Positions 20,001 to 33,100 of a DNA stretch of 64,000 nucleotides are shown here, one piece after another. The position numbers were made by a program, and so were the translations under genes. The DNA is taken from positions 186,001-250,000 of the forward strand of contig JAADJZ010000031.1 in the NCBI GenBank assembly GCA_011032825.1, in the 5' to 3' direction. This DNA is from Massariosphaeria phaeospora. Its lineage: Eukaryota > Ascomycota > Dothideomycetes > Pleosporales. The notes below the pieces were generated by a model, which was not told where the DNA came from, ran no database searches, and was given only the letters and a program-made list of their open reading frames with translations. Position 1 is the first letter of the stretch. The number at the start of each line of letters is the position of its first letter.

Positions 20001-21859
20001 ATTTAAGATCGAATCAGTGAAGTATCATTCTTCTCCAAGAGGTTTGTTGCTGATGTCTTACTTACATACTGCTGCAGAATCTGGCTGTATTGGATAAGTC
20101 CTTGTAGGTGTGTTGAATGGTAACTCAAGTGCCACTTCCTTCTGTTGATACATATTTCTGTATCCACACTCTATCAACGATATCGCCTCAAGGCTCGTAG
20201 ACTCTGCTTGCTGGACCACACATACATACCTTTGAACGCGGGCCATACACAACGCTATTCCCAGTTCAATTCAGTTCGACCGCACAACCCTCCCTCCATA
20301 CTTTTGCCCTCCGTGCCCCTATACCGCCACTTATAGCAAACCAACAAAACACAACACGCCAGAACCAGAACGCTCAGACTCCTAGAGCACAAACAGTGCG
20401 TCCAAGAAGCCAAGCCGTATTTAATGCACGAAAAGATGCAACGAAACGCCTCGCGCTTTTGTTAAGAATATAGAAGGCACGGAAACGTTTGAGTAGGAGT
20501 GGATAAACAGGTGGCAAGATGCCCATCCACTCCACTCTAATTTAATCCAAGCGAATGCAATCCAGAATCCTCAAAAAGTCCACAGTCTTCATAAAAACCG
20601 CGGAAGCTAAATGATATAATATGATATGATATAAACCAGCAAGATGAATAAGCCAAGTAAACTAGACGATGGAGATGTTTTCCTTATAGTTGGGTTATTT
20701 AGTTTAACTCTAAGAGATTTACTATATATAATATATAGTTAGCCAAGTAATCGTCCAAACAAGCTAATCTCCATGTAGGAATATGTACGTATGATCCGCG
20801 GCCGTGTACAGTATTCCTTGTATGTATGCTTTCGTCAACAGCGAGCGTGGTCCAACACGTACGGTTACCCCTGCTACCCTCCTACTCCACTCCACTGCAC
20901 TCCTCTTCTCTAGCGCGTGCGTGCGTACCCGCGAGCGTGCGAGGCCTTCCCCCGTCCGTCTCGAATAAACCCATCCGTATACCAACTATACCCTCTATCC
21001 TATATCATTTCTTTTGAGACTTCGATCGAATACACTACCTACCCATCTACCTATACCAACACACGCAATCAAGCGTTGTTTCATTGAAAACGGAACCCAA
21101 GAAATCCCGCCAGCCTGAACCGAATGAACGGGTGTTGTCCCCCCCAAATCACCAATCACCAATCACCGAACATCGACACGACGAGGTGCACCTCACCAAG
21201 ATTTCAAGGATGGAAAGATAAAGTCAGAACACCTCTGACCAACACGCACTGCGTTCCGCCTCTACACTACCTACGCTACCTAACTAACCTCTGCAGCGCC
21301 CCTCTCGCACTCTCACACCCTGCCACCCTCCCTCCCAACCCACTCCGCCCAAAGCCCAGCAAAACGTCACATAGCCCTCCCAATACTCCCCTCCCACCAG
21401 CTGATCCTATATTACATCGCGAAGACACGGAGACCCTAGCGCCCCGCCGTCTAGAGCACAAGATGACGCTAATCCAGTTGCCGTAGTGTGTATGTTTTTT
21501 GTTTGTGTCTCGTTACATGGGACCCGGCCATACAGGAACAGGAACCCCAAAAGCATGATAATTACAAAGAAATATAAAATCCGAACCGAACCGTAACAAT
21601 CAGAAAAGGAGATCGAAGGAGGTGGCAGGTCGCGTGGCGCTGACTCTAGCTTTCCCGTAGTCGAAAGATGGCGAGACTCTTCGGGTGTGTCTAGATCGAT
21701 GGGTCTGGAATAGGGTAGTTGCCCTCCCAAATGCCCATAGGTGCTACCCGAGGAGCATGCTCGCTGGTGTCCGATGGTACGCGTGGGTCGCCCGACCCGT
21801 CGTGTGAGATCAACATCAGCCCCTGCTTCGGCACCATCCAACCACAGCGGCTAGCATGC
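17058..21859. other. 4.8 kb gene-free region
   Basis: Between the permease start and the elongase stop I find no ORF with convincing coding character and no recognisable RNA gene. The first few hundred bases are the permease promoter. The last part (about 20260-21500) is C- and T-rich on the plus strand with short AT tracts near 20620-20740, and may include 3'-untranslated sequence of the elongase gene. A 40-bp dispersed repeat lies at 19628-19667. Confidence 0.45.
19628..19667 (-). repeat. Inverted copy of 40 bp of the 7.0 kb repeat, flanked by 11-bp direct repeats
   Basis: This equals the reverse complement of 7057-7096. The surrounding segment is bracketed by CTTCTATTTAC at 19616-19626 and again at 19677-19687, resembling a target-site duplication around a roughly 50-bp insert. 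Confidence 0.75.
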
Positions 21860-23059
21860 TTACGCCTTGCGGCTGCGTGTAGCTCGTCCGTTAGGAGTAC
21901 CGTTGGGGGTGGCACCTGTGGTATGCCCGTTAGCCAAGGCGTTCGCTCCCTGCGACAGTTTCCTGCGCGCTTCACCAACCGTCGGCACCTTCTCATCCTT
22001 CATCTCGACCAGCGCACTGGTAGCCCGGCGGCGGCCCTTGGGCACCGCCTTCTTGTACGTTGCGAAGTAGAAGCCGATGAAGAGGACGAGATATGAAGAG
22101 ATGATGCAGATGCCGGCGATGGCAGCGAATTCCTCGCCTGCGCATTTGCCCGCGTTCGGGAGCCATGGCCAGTAGGTGCTGGTGAAATAGGTCCACGAGG
22201 CGAAGTAGACGAAGCCTGGAGCTTGTTAGTGGAGATGACGCTGTGTGCGTTGGCGGTGCTTACCAAGATCCAATACGAATTGGGTGATTTGCATAATGGT
22301 GATGTATTTCTTCCACCAGATGCGGATGCCGCGCGCACTCTGGAAATAGTACCAGTACATGACAACGTGAACCATCAAGTTCAGTGTGATGACGACCCAC
22401 GAAACGGAGGTGTGCCCGACGAGCTGGGTGTAGCAGAGGAAGGCAGTCGCGCCATGGTGGTATGTGTGGAGGAAGGCTGGAGCGTTTAGCGGAGGCTATG
22501 AGGACTGGTAAGGAGATGCGCACTCAGCGGTTTCTTTTTCAAGACGAGGAAGCCGGTGTCAAGCAGCTCGAGGAATTTGGTGAGGTAGTTGAGCTATAGC
22601 GCAGCGTCAGCAAAGTCCAGAGAGCAGCAGCGCCACTGGACGACTCACGTAGTATAAGATGACCATCTTGTCCGTCCAGCCACCCGCATGGTCGCAAACG
22701 GCGAAGAAGATGCCGTGGCGGTAGATGGTGGGGATCAGTTGCTCGGCAAACAGGGCCAGCAGCACGCCGCTGATGACCGTCAGGTAGAAATTGTGAAGCT
22801 TGAACAGGCCATTGAGCTGGAACGGCTCGCGCCTGCGCATCAGCTCCCGCCCGCCGAATATTACAATGTAGTAGGACGCCAGTATGGTCGCGCATGTCTG
22901 CAATGTGCTGATGGGCGTCTCGCCGGATGTGAAGCGGAAGTCCTGCGGCTTGTATCCGATCGTGGCCTCGTATGCCTTCTCGAATATGGGCCACAGCTGC
23001 AGGCCGAACGGACGGTCGAGCGTCGGCGCGCCGGCCTGGATCCAACTGGGCTTCGACAT
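21860..23059 (-). CDS. Fatty acid elongase, ELO family (GNS1/SUR4)
   Basis: Four exons: 23059-22649, 22593-22524, 22476-22264 and 22215-21860, giving 349 aa. It is an ER multipass condensing enzyme (3-ketoacyl-CoA synthase) that extends long-chain or very-long-chain acyl-CoA for sphingolipids and membrane lipids. The catalytic histidine box HTYHH lies at residues 164-168, right after the second splice, which makes the Thr codon of [15 protein letters not shown]. Other ELO motifs are [37 protein letters not shown] (second His/Tyr motif) and [14 protein letters not shown] across the third splice. LELLDTGF differs from the usual LLDTVF by one residue. About six to seven membrane helices are followed by a soluble tail rich in Gly, Asn and Thr ([15 protein letters not shown]) ending in basic RSRKA. 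Substrate length cannot be told from sequence. Confidence 0.93.
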
Positions 23060-23823
23060 GGTGCGTGTGCAATTGGGGGGGTGGGCGAGCTCGCAGCGGA
23101 GGGTGTGGAGAAGTCGCGTACGACGAGGTAAACAGCAGAACGGGGCTAATGGAAGGGGCCTAAGGAGTGACTGAGAAGAGTGAGGAAGAAGCGCCCTGGA
23201 TGCAGCACTCTTGCAGAACGGGTCGCGGCTGGGTTTTGATGGGCGCCGTGGTTTTCGCTGAGCCGGAAAGGGGCGCGGAAATGAATCCTCACTGGTTCCG
23301 AATTGCACCTAGCGGTTGGTGGTGGACCAGCCTGCCGTGACTGGACTGGCGGCCGCCTCGAAAATCACGGTCATAACACCAACTCTGCAGACGCGGGGGT
23401 TATCAGCGCTGCAATTGGCTGTGCCGCTCCATTTATTGCCCGTCCGGGCGTCTCTTACGTGTTGCAACCAACGTTCCGCTGAGGGTTTTGGTTTGGCATG
23501 CCAAGAAGTCCGAGGATCCCGAGATCCGAGCATCTGGAGAACGGGACGTCCTGTGTGTGTTCTGATGCGTGAGGAGCTCAATCATTCCTCTCACATGCCG
23601 TTGCTAGCTTATACATATATATATATATATATTCGAGCGCATCACGGTAACTGCGGTTGTCGAGTTCCCTATCGTGCATATCTATACATTGATCTACAAG
23701 TTCCTATGCGGAGCACTTCCTCGGCTGCTGCATCATGCTGTCTATGCCCGTGTATTAACATGTTTTTAAGCCACTGAAAGGAGCCACAACCTGAGCAAGT
23801 GTGCTACCTCCAGTATCGCTTCA
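23060..23823. other. Spacer with (AT)n tract
   Basis: This is the elongase upstream region and the 3' flank of the TFIIIC gene. It includes an alternating AT tract at about 23615-23632. I see no gene. Confidence 0.5.
23615..23632. repeat. (AT)n microsatellite
   Basis: An uninterrupted alternating AT run. Confidence 0.9.
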
Positions 23824-23965
23824 TCACCGCGCCTTTGAGACATGACGAGCCGGTGTCCGCCTTCGTTTGTTGAAGAGTATCTCGTCATCACTCCCGGAAC
23901 CACGACGCGCCTGGCCTAGCAAGTTGAACTCAGCTAGCATCTCGTCTTCGTCCTCACCATCTTCA

Positions 23966-23996
<31 letters not shown>

Positions 23997-26024
23997 TGTC
24001 ATCTTCATCACTGCTATCGTCTTCATCCCTGTCGTTATGGGCATCCATCGGATCGGTCTCTCCCTCGTTCAGGATTACTGCCGCCGTATCGGGAACCTCG
24101 GTCAAATCTTCGGGCACTTCGACTTCCTCTTCCACTTCAGCCTCATCGTCAGCCTCTTCGGCACGACCACCACTCTCAGCCCCCTTATTGGTCTTCTGGG
24201 CCTCCATTCTCTCAAAAGTCCACCTCGGGTTCCTCGCAGCGAGGCGGACGTTGTTCATAACATTATGCTCCCTTCCTTTTTCCTTGTGAAGCTGTTTATC
24301 GTACATTTCGCTCCTGTAGGAATCGTAGACTTCTTTGTCATCCCACAACTCTGGCCAAGCCATAACGCGTTCATAAATAGAGTCATCCGGCTGTTCACCC
24401 CCCAATATGGTGTTCATCTTATCTTTCAGAATAACTGTTGCCTTTGCCCACGTACCCACGTGATACCAGCCCTGGAAAGTCGGAGCACATGTATCTCGAA
24501 TGTCCTCTGTGTCCAAAATCCGGCGGATCAGTGGATCTGTAATATCAAGGAACTGGTAAAGGTTGCCCGTGTGGGACACTGTTTTGCCATCGAAGATATG
24601 CTGCGCAGCCAACTCCTGTGGAGACATCTGAACCAACTCGCGGACATGCTTGTCAAACTGAGACGCATGTCGCGCTGTACCGGTCTTTCCAAACGATATG
24701 AAAGATATCGTCTGATATTGTCGGTAATGTGGGTGCAGTCTTGGATCGCAACCCCATCCAATGAGTGCCTCTCGCCATGGGCCAGTCGCGAAGAAATAAC
24801 CACAGTATACTGCGGCTGATCGTAGTCGATCCCGTTTGTCCCAGCCGAGTGTATTGAACAACTTGTGACGAGTTATGATGGGCCGCTCTCTAAGTTCGGC
24901 CCTGATATTAGCGATCAAACTCTGTAGATACGGGGTTAAAGTGTGTTCTGGTGGTAGATATGGCTTGGGCCCTTGAGGAACAGTATCCGATTCCATGCTG
25001 ATGATCGTATAGCCTGCATAAGCTAGGGACCTCTGGAGGTTGACATCATGGGTGACACTGTTGCTATACTTGACGAAGGGATTTTGCTGGTATCTGAAAG
25101 GCGTTAGCATACGTTGACTACGAAGGGCACTGTGACAATACCGGTAGTTGAAGGCCACCGGTGTCTGCAGCCATTCCGCAGAGGGTCCAATCGGCAGGGC
25201 GGGGTTAGCTCCCGGAGCTGTGTTGAGGTTGTAATTTTTCACCTGGCTGTCTGCGGACGGTCAGGATGTGGGCAAAACGAACACGGGCAGACACCTACAA
25301 CGAAGAGGAAACATATTGTCTCTGATGTTTCCCATGACGGGGTCGCGGGATGCTGTCCATTGTATGTCCGGCAAATCTGCGTAGTTAGTTTCCAAAACGA
25401 GGACTTGGGCATTGCGAAGACGTACTTCGAAAACGATGAGTCTCGTCGATGACTCCAGCAAGCGATACAGTGTACTTGCCAGCATTGTCTTGCATGCTCC
25501 GGAGGATAGTGGCTGGGTCCCGGTACGCGCCCTGTTCTGTTGAGCTGGAATCAGTCACACCGGGGTCAATCTCGTCGTCGGCTAGGAAGGGCCCCGAAGA
25601 GCCGCGCTTCCTCTTGCGGCCCGTCCGCTTGGGCACGGTGACCTTGAGGAGGAGGTTGTTAGTCGTCACGGGCGTCGACAGCAAACGCTTGGCGAGAGGG
25701 TCGTCCGGCCGCAGGGAGGCTGAAATGACCCCGGGGAGATGGGCGTGGTGGTCGTGGGCCCGCGCCACAGGTTGCAGCTTGGATATCAGCGCCTGGAAGC
25801 CCGCGTCAGTGTGTGCAGTGGAGCTGGAGCGGCGTGCCCACCTTGCTCAGCTGGGAGGGCCCGCCCAGCGACTTGATGCCCTTGTCGACGTTCTTGATGA
25901 TGCATGGATGCTCAACGGCCGAAATGGCACGCGCGGGGATCGGCAACCACGGCGCGGGCTGTTTGCCGTCGTGCGAGTCGCTGGCCGTGGCCGTGTCGCT
26001 GGCCGTGTCGCTGTCCATGGCCAT
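23824..26024 (-). CDS. RNA polymerase III transcription factor TFIIIC subunit 5 (Tau95/Sfc1-like)
   Basis: Five exons: 26024-25842, 25792-25426, 25376-25299, 25250-25142 and 25093-23824, giving 668 aa. It is a subunit of TFIIIC, which binds the A box of tRNA genes and helps recruit TFIIIB for Pol III transcription. The N-terminal triple-barrel region is spread over the first four exons: VEHPCIIKNVDKGIKSLGG, DDPLAKRLLSTPVTTNNLLL, KVTVPKRTGRKRKRG. The C-terminal winged-helix-like domain follows (RPIITRHKLFNTLGWDKRD, then VYCGYFFATGPWREALIGWG, DPRLHPHYRQYQTISF). Splicing restores HRFRNLPDIQW, PLRYSQVKNYNL and FNYRYQQNPF. The tail is highly acidic, with long Asp/Glu runs (about 23940-24010), a known trait of this subunit. 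It ends basic (KRRRTPARHVSKAR). It is divergent from the PP2A gene. Confidence 0.85.
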
Positions 26025-26874
26025 CAGGTCTCCCTTAGGTAGGTAGACTGCTATACTACGCCGACAGAGGGTGGACGAGGACCAGGACGGGCGCGTCGCA
26101 GTTTCCTGGCCGGCGTGCAGGGGTGCCCGTGGCCGTGTTTGACGAGGCTGCTGGCAGACGGCGGCGCCCCGCTCGACGACGACTGCAAACCTGCAAATTC
26201 TGCCGCCGTGCTGGCCTTGCCCACCGCGGCGCTGCTTGCGTCCCCGCCGCGGCGATTACACTTCGAGACGGCCCAAATGCGCGCAGTCGTCCTTCTGACA
26301 CCTCCAAACCCCGCCAAACTCATCTTCGGCGGCCCGAGCGCCTCGACTCGCTACCGGCACGGCTAGTGCGATCTGTGGGAGAGAGGGCCTGCAACGCCAA
26401 CGCCGACCTCTCCTCTTCACTCTCCACCGCACCGACCGACGCCCTCTGCTGCCCACCACCCCCCCGAGCCTACTCGCATTCATCCCCCGCCTACTCACGA
26501 CACCCGCACGCTGCTCGCTCCGACCCTGCCCGTTGCCGTGCCTGACAGCTCCTAGGCCCCGCTGCCGCCCTCCTGACCCCACAACTCGCGAGCTGCGCCC
26601 GTCTCGTCGTCTCCCGTTGCTTTCTGTCGATAGCTCCCACGCCGTCGACCCGTCGAGACACCGCACGCCGCCGTCCTAAATGTCGGCCTGATCGACAGCT
26701 CTTGCCGCTACTGCGCTATTCTCTTCTGCGCGTTCACATCGCTCCATTGGCTCCGTTGGTCGCTGCTCCACCGCAGACTCCCCGTCGAGGACTGCCCTCC
26801 ATCTGGACCGTGTTTCTCCCCGTATCGGCGAGCCAGCTCTCACTGCCTCACCTGCTTTTGCGCCGGCCGCAGCC
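26025..26874. promoter_or_regulatory. Divergent promoter and long pyrimidine-rich 5' leader
   Basis: 850 bp lie between the divergent starts of the TFIIIC and PP2A B56 genes. From about 26380 to 26870 the plus strand is strongly C/T-biased with few purine runs, typical of promoter and leader sequence of highly expressed fungal genes. Apparent ORFs on both strands are products of base bias. Confidence 0.5.
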
Positions 26875-29582
26875 ATGAAGGGCTTCCGACAAAGGGTTGT
26901 AAGCCTTCCCTTCATTTACTCTCTAGCCCCCCCCTACGTGACCGTGACCACCGCCCTGCGCGCACTCTTCTCGAGCGCAGAAGCTAACATGTTCAGCACG
27001 AACAGCTCTCGCGAGCCAAAGATAATAAGTCGTCCAAGAAGAAAGACTCGACCTCCGGCACGTCGTCGCCCTCGCAGGGAGCCTCCAATTCCCCGTCAGG
27101 CTCAGCCCAAGCCACCCCGTCTTCCTCACAGAACAACCTAGTCGACTCGCGTAACAAGCCGCTTCCCTCCGGAGACAGCGCTGCAGCGAGTGCGACCACT
27201 TTGCAGCCCAGCCAGCCAGGCGCACCAAGCTCGATAACTGCAGGGTCGCAGTATGGTGGACCGCAAGCCATGCTAGGCCTGGGAAGTGCTGTTAATGCAG
27301 GTGCCTCTGCGCCTGGTACTCCACACCGCCCTGGCGTGCCCTTGGCTCCCAGCGTTGTGATTAGCCCGAGTGCTCCGGTAAGTTTGAATTGCGCTTTCAT
27401 GCACATGACATTGGTCCATCTTTGGCTAACGCGCTCTTGCTCGCAGCACATCCCTCCGCCCGGCACAGCAGAAACGATGCCCGGTGATCTCCTGCCTCCC
27501 AAAGCGGGTCAGAAACCACAAATCATGCACCACCTGCAGACAACACCAAAGGACAATATCGAGGGCATCCGAACGCCCAAGAGGCAACATTCCTCGCGAT
27601 TCGACATCTCAGACCAACGTCAGCGGGAGTTAGAAAAACTACCAGGATTCCACGAAGTTCCTCCGAATAAGCGCGAAGACCTATTCATGCAGAAGATCGA
27701 CCAGTGTAACATTATTTTCGACTTCAACGATGCGAGCGGGGATATGAAATCGAAGGAGATCAAGCGACTTGCTCTGCACGAACTACTCGACTATGTTGCC
27801 AACAATCGTCAAGTAATCACCGAGAAGATGTACCCTCGCGTGGTCGACATGTTCAGCAAGAATCTATTCCGTCCGATCCCTCCCCCCGTTAATCCACAAG
27901 GTGAGGCTTTCGACCCCGAGGAAGACGAGCCTGTGCTTGAGGTAGCCTGGCCACATATTCAGGTTGTTTACGAATTCTTCCTTCGATTCATCGAGAGCCA
28001 AGACTTCAATACCAACATCGCGAAGTCGTACATCGACCATAGCTTCGTGCTTAACGTATGGTGTCTCCATTCTCCTCTCTAAAAGCCCGTCTCTAACGTT
28101 TGCAGCTTCTTGAACTGTTCGATTCAGAAGATCCCCGGGAACGTGATTTCCTGAAGACAACCCTCCACCGCATATACGGCAAATTCCTGAATCTGCGCTC
28201 CTACATCCGGCGCTCCATAAACAACGTCTTCTTCCAGTTCATATATGAGACAGAGCGCTTTAATGGAATCGCCGAACTCCTCGAAATACTCGGCTCTATC
28301 ATCAACGGATTCGCTCTTCCGCTCAAAGAGGAGCACAAGCTCTTCCTCACCAGGGTCCTTATTCCCCTTCACAAGGTCAAGAGCCTGAGCATGTACCATC
28401 CCCAGTTGGCGTACTGTATAGTCCAGTTCTTGGAAAAGGATGCTGCGTTGACCGAAGAAGTAAGCTCATTCACTCACCAAACTCTCTTGAAAAAGCTAAC
28501 GTCTGCCAGGTTGTGCTTGGCCTTCTCCGGTATTGGCCCAAGGTGAACAGTACCAAAGAGGTAATGTTTTTGAATGAGGTAGAGGATATTTTCGAGGTCA
28601 TGGACCCTGCAGAATTTGCAAAGGTTCAAGAGCCGCTCTTCAACCAGCTGGCGAAGTCGGTTGCCAGTCCTCACTTCCAGGTAACTATGCTCAATTACCT
28701 GATACGTTGTTTGAACTAACCTGTACCCAGGTCGCTGAACGGGCGCTCTACTTCTGGAATAACGAATACTTCTGCAACCTCGTCAGTGATAACGTTGAGG
28801 TCATCTTGCCAATCATGTTCGCACCTCTGTACGAGAATTCCAAAGGGCACTGGAACCGGTTAGTCCACCTGTATCTCTATGAGTATGCATTATTTAACGG
28901 TGTACAGCACGATTCACGGCATGGTCTACAATGCCATGAAACTCTTTATGGAGGTAAACCCGCAATTGTTCGACGACTGTTCGCACGACTACGCCGAATC
29001 CCAGAATAATGCAAGCGAGAGGCAACAGAAGCGCCAAAGCCGATGGGACAAACTAGCTCAGCTTGCGGAGGCTCGGCAAAACGGAAAGGTCGAGACAAAA
29101 GCACCATCGCAAGCCAAAGTCACCTCACCCATGCGGTTAGACGACTCTGATCCACTAAGCCAAGGGAGACTGGAGGCGCTCCGACTACAGGACGACGGAG
29201 CGACATCGAGAGACAGGCGACCGAAAGAATTCGAGCGGCAGAATAGCCAGACCTCGGTACGTTGATTCTTAAGTCCTTAGAACTCAGGATGAGTATTCTC
29301 TATGGCCGAATCAATGTACTTTTAGTTCTATCCCTAAATCCCTAGGTTTCCCTTTTCAAGATTTGCATTGGGTTTGGGTTGATCTGACTTGTTTGTGCTT
29401 GCTCTCCGCAGCGTCGGCACCGCTCATCGCAAGAGGATCCGCAAACACGCCGGGCGTCTACCGGCCGCCCACGTAGCAACAGTCGACCTAGCTCATCCGG
29501 GAGCAACCTGGGTTCTCGCAGCGGTGCACCCCATGGCTCTGCTCGGGCTGGCTCTGGTGGTACTATCACCAAAGTTGTCTAG
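26875..29582 (+). CDS. PP2A regulatory subunit B56 (RTS1/Par1 family)
   Basis: Coding exons: 26875-26898 (24 nt), 26997-27377, 27447-28055, 28106-28459, 28510-28680, 28731-28858, 28908-29256 and 29412-29582, giving 728 aa. It is the B' regulatory subunit that directs protein phosphatase 2A to substrates in cell-cycle, stress and septation control. Residues about 1-200 are disordered, rich in Ser, Pro and Gly. The B56 HEAT-like core covers residues about 200-590: [79 protein letters not shown] segment, [27 protein letters not shown] and [14 protein letters not shown]. The tail is Ser/Arg-rich and ends GGTITKVV. The very short first exon (MKGFRQRV) is inferred from the phase-0 fit with the next exon ([16 protein letters not shown]). 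Confidence 0.92.
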
Positions 29583-30106
29583 AAGATGTGGTTATTTCGG
29601 TTTTCTACACATATTCATTCGGGCAAGCGACTGTTCCCTTGTTTTCTCTGTCTTGCTTTGCCTCCGTCGCCTGCAGATGCCATTTCATGCGTTGTTTGAA
29701 AGCACAGCGGCTTTGGAGCCGTGGGTGCTTTTATTGGCTACTTGGGTCTATTTGCCAAAAGCGAGAATGGAAATCGTATGGCGTGAGGGCGTCTGATGTT
29801 TCTGCGGGCTTTGGCAGGTAGTATTAGCGGAAGACGGCAGGCTCTGGCATCTCCTCAACTCTGTGATAGACGTGGAATGGAATCTCACTTGGCGCGGCCT
29901 TTGCATTCACATGTGCATCAGATATCACGTCTGCAATGGTTGAGTACTTCGTGGTAGAGCGTCTTAATGTGTGAACAGTTTGTGATTGGTTGGTGGTAGA
30001 CGCCACAGTTTTGCGCCACACTGCGGAACCCCTCCAAAATTTCTGGCTCACCAAAACTTCCCCGCCATGCACCTTCGCACTGCGCGCCTCGCCCCAACAG
30101 CCGGAC
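29583..30106. other. Spacer between PP2A B56 and FGAM synthase genes
   Basis: This is the 3' flank of one gene and the promoter and leader of the next. The frame of the downstream gene is open to 29990, but the conserved start is at 30107. No other feature was seen. Confidence 0.5.
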
Positions 30107-33100
30107 ATGGAGTCTTCTAGTAACCCATATCTGGTCCTTCCGGGCTCTTCGGTCTTCTCTGACTTCCGCTTACAACGTCTTGCCGACGCAATTGGAGCAA
30201 CCGCGGTGCGTGCCGTGTGGCTTCACTATGTGAATCCATTGAAAGAGCTGGATGCGAGGGAATCAAAAGTTCTCGAGCAGATACTCGACTATGGCGAGGC
30301 TCCCAATACCCAGGACCGACTCTCGCAGAGCCTGCTCGATGCAGTCCACCGTAACGGCGAGCCGAGAGACAACGATACCGCCTTGTTCTATGTCTGTCCG
30401 CGCCCGGGTTCAATATCCCCGTGGAGCTCGCTCGCGTCCATGATCGCGCGAACCTGCACTCTGGAGCGCGCTGTAAAGCGCATCGAGCGTGGCATGGTGA
30501 TAGCAGCTACCTTCGCTGAACCTCTCGCTGCAGACGCGATTCCCAGCGCCGACTCTCTTTACGATCGAATGACGCAGACCATCAGTCGAAATGTGCCAGA
30601 ACTGGAGCTCCTCTTCGGCGAACACGAGCCCGCGCCGGCTTCTAGTGTCAGCTTTGAGGAACATACCACCCCTCAGGCTGCACTGGAACATGCAAATCGA
30701 GAGCTAGGACTAGCTATGGATAACTCTGAGATTGAGTATCTTGTGGAAGCATACACCCAGGAGCTGAAGAGAGGCCCGGTAGATGTCGAATTATTCATGT
30801 TCGCCCAGGTCAACTCGGAACACTGCAGACACAAGCAGTTCAACGCCGACTTCACCATCGACGGGATGCGCAAACCATACTCACTATTTGGTATGATCCG
30901 CAATACACACCAGCGGCATCCGGAGCATGTCGTCAGTGCATACAGCGACAATGCTGCCGTTCTTCACGGTGAGCAGGCCAGCTTTTGGTCACCAAGTCAC
31001 ATCACGGGTGAGTGGAATGAAACAAATGAGACTGTGCATATTGTCTGCAAAGTGGAGACCCACAATCACCCAACGGCTGTATCGCCATTTCCTGGCGCTG
31101 CAACAGGTTCGGGGGGAGAAATTAGGGATGAAGGGGCTGTGGGTCGTGGGTCGAAGCCGAAGGCAGGATTGGCTGGATTTACGGTGTCCGATCTCTTAAT
31201 ACCTGGGTTCGATCGTCCCTGGGAGCTACGAGATGTTGGAAAGCCTGCCCATATCGCAAGCAGCTTAGACATTATGCTAGAGGCACCATTGGGAAGTGCT
31301 GCATTCAACAACGAATTCGGCCGTCCTTGCACCATTGGCTATTTTAGGACGTTACTCATGCGAGTCTTCACTAACGAGAAGGAGACGGAAATTCGTGGAT
31401 ATCATAAACCCATCATGCTTGCAGGTGGTGTGGGCACTGTCCGGCCTCAACACGCACTCAAAGACGCCGATATCGTACCGCCGGGATCATATCTTCTAGT
31501 GATAGGCGGACCAGCAATGTTGATTGGTCTAGGTGGTGGTGCGGCTTCGAGTGTGCAGTCCGGCGAAGGCAACATCGATCTCGATTTCGCAAGTGTACAG
31601 AGAGGCAACCCTGAGGTCCAAAGAAGGGCCCAAGAAGTAATCGACACATGTCGTTCTATGGGCGACAAAAATCCAATCCTTTTCATTCACGACGTGGGCG
31701 CCGGTGGCCTTTCGAATGCACTTCCTGAACTGGTCCATGACTCCGGATTGGGAGCCGTGTTTGAACTGCGAGACATCGACAGCGCGGACAGGGGAATGAG
31801 CCCTTTGCAAATTTGGTGTAATGAGGCTCAAGAACGGTATGTCCTTGCCGTCGGACCCGGCGACCTGGAACTGTTCAAGCGCATATGTTATCGAGAACGT
31901 TGCGGCTTTTCTGTGGTAGGCACTGCTAGGGAAGAGCAACGATTGATCCTCAACGATAGAGACTCAACAGTGCATCCAAAGCCTATTGACTTGCCGATGC
32001 CAATCTTGTTCGGGAAACCGCCTAAGATGACCCGTATCGTCGAGACTCGGAAGTTAAGATTGCCCGCCTTTGACAGCAGTTTGTCCATGTATTTGCCCAA
32101 CACACCAAAGGAGGATCTTCTGGGCGAAGCCGTGGATAGGGTGCTTACGCTCCCCGCCGTTGGATCCAAATCCTTCCTTATCACCATCGGAGATCGTACT
32201 GTTGGAGGACTTACAGTTCGGGACCAAATGGTCGGAAAGTGGCAAGTGCCGGTATCAGATGTATCTGTGACAGCAACATCATTGCTCTCAGGTGTAAGAA
32301 CTGGAGAGGCGATGGCGATGGGAGAGAAGCCTACTCTTGCTCTCATTTCTCCAGCTGCATCCGCCAGGATGGCGGTCGCAGAATCACTCATGAATCTCGC
32401 GGCCGCCAGTACTTTCGACAGACTATCGAGGGTCAGTCTGTCTGCGAACTGGATGTCGGCTAGTAGTCACCCTGGAGAAGGCGCTGCGTTATATGAGGCC
32501 GTGGAAGCAATTGGTATGGACCTCTGTCCTAAGCTTGGCATATCTATCCCGGTTGGAAAAGATTCGATGAGTATGAAGATGAAATGGTCAGATGCAGACA
32601 CCAAAGAGGCAAAGGAAGTGATAGCGCCTTTGTCGTTGATCATCACGGCATTTGCTCCAGTCGACCGGATCGATAGAACCTGGACACCTGCATTGGAGCG
32701 GGTAGAAGACGTTGGGGAAACAATCCTCATTTTTGTCGATCTGGCAGGTGGGAAGAAGCATCTCGGCGGCTCCGCCCTAGCGCAAACATTCAGCCAGGTG
32801 GGAGATGAAGCACCCGATGTCTACGACCCGGATGTTTTGAGGGATTACTATGATGCTGTTGAACAACTTCATGAGTCTGGAATTGTTTTGGCTTACCATG
32901 ACCGGTCTGACGGCGGACTCTTCACTACACTCGTAGAAATGATGTTTGCCGGTCGGTGTGGGCTTGAGATCATGCTGGACGGCATTGCTCGCTCAGGTGA
33001 TACGAAAGATATAATGGAGACTCTGTTCAACGAAGAGCTTGGAGCCGTATTCCAAGTAAAAAAGAAAGACGAGATCGAGTTCAATCGCTGCTTCGCGACT

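Noticed and set aside
8943..23059. A biosynthetic gene cluster in the housekeeping block
   Set aside because: The genes serve unrelated functions (microtubules, glycosylation, respiration, phosphate uptake, lipid elongation), and no synthase or tailoring enzyme is present.
25449..26545. Several long plus-strand frames around the TFIIIC gene and its promoter
   Set aside because: They are explained by antisense GC bias and by the pyrimidine-rich leader; none has domain features.
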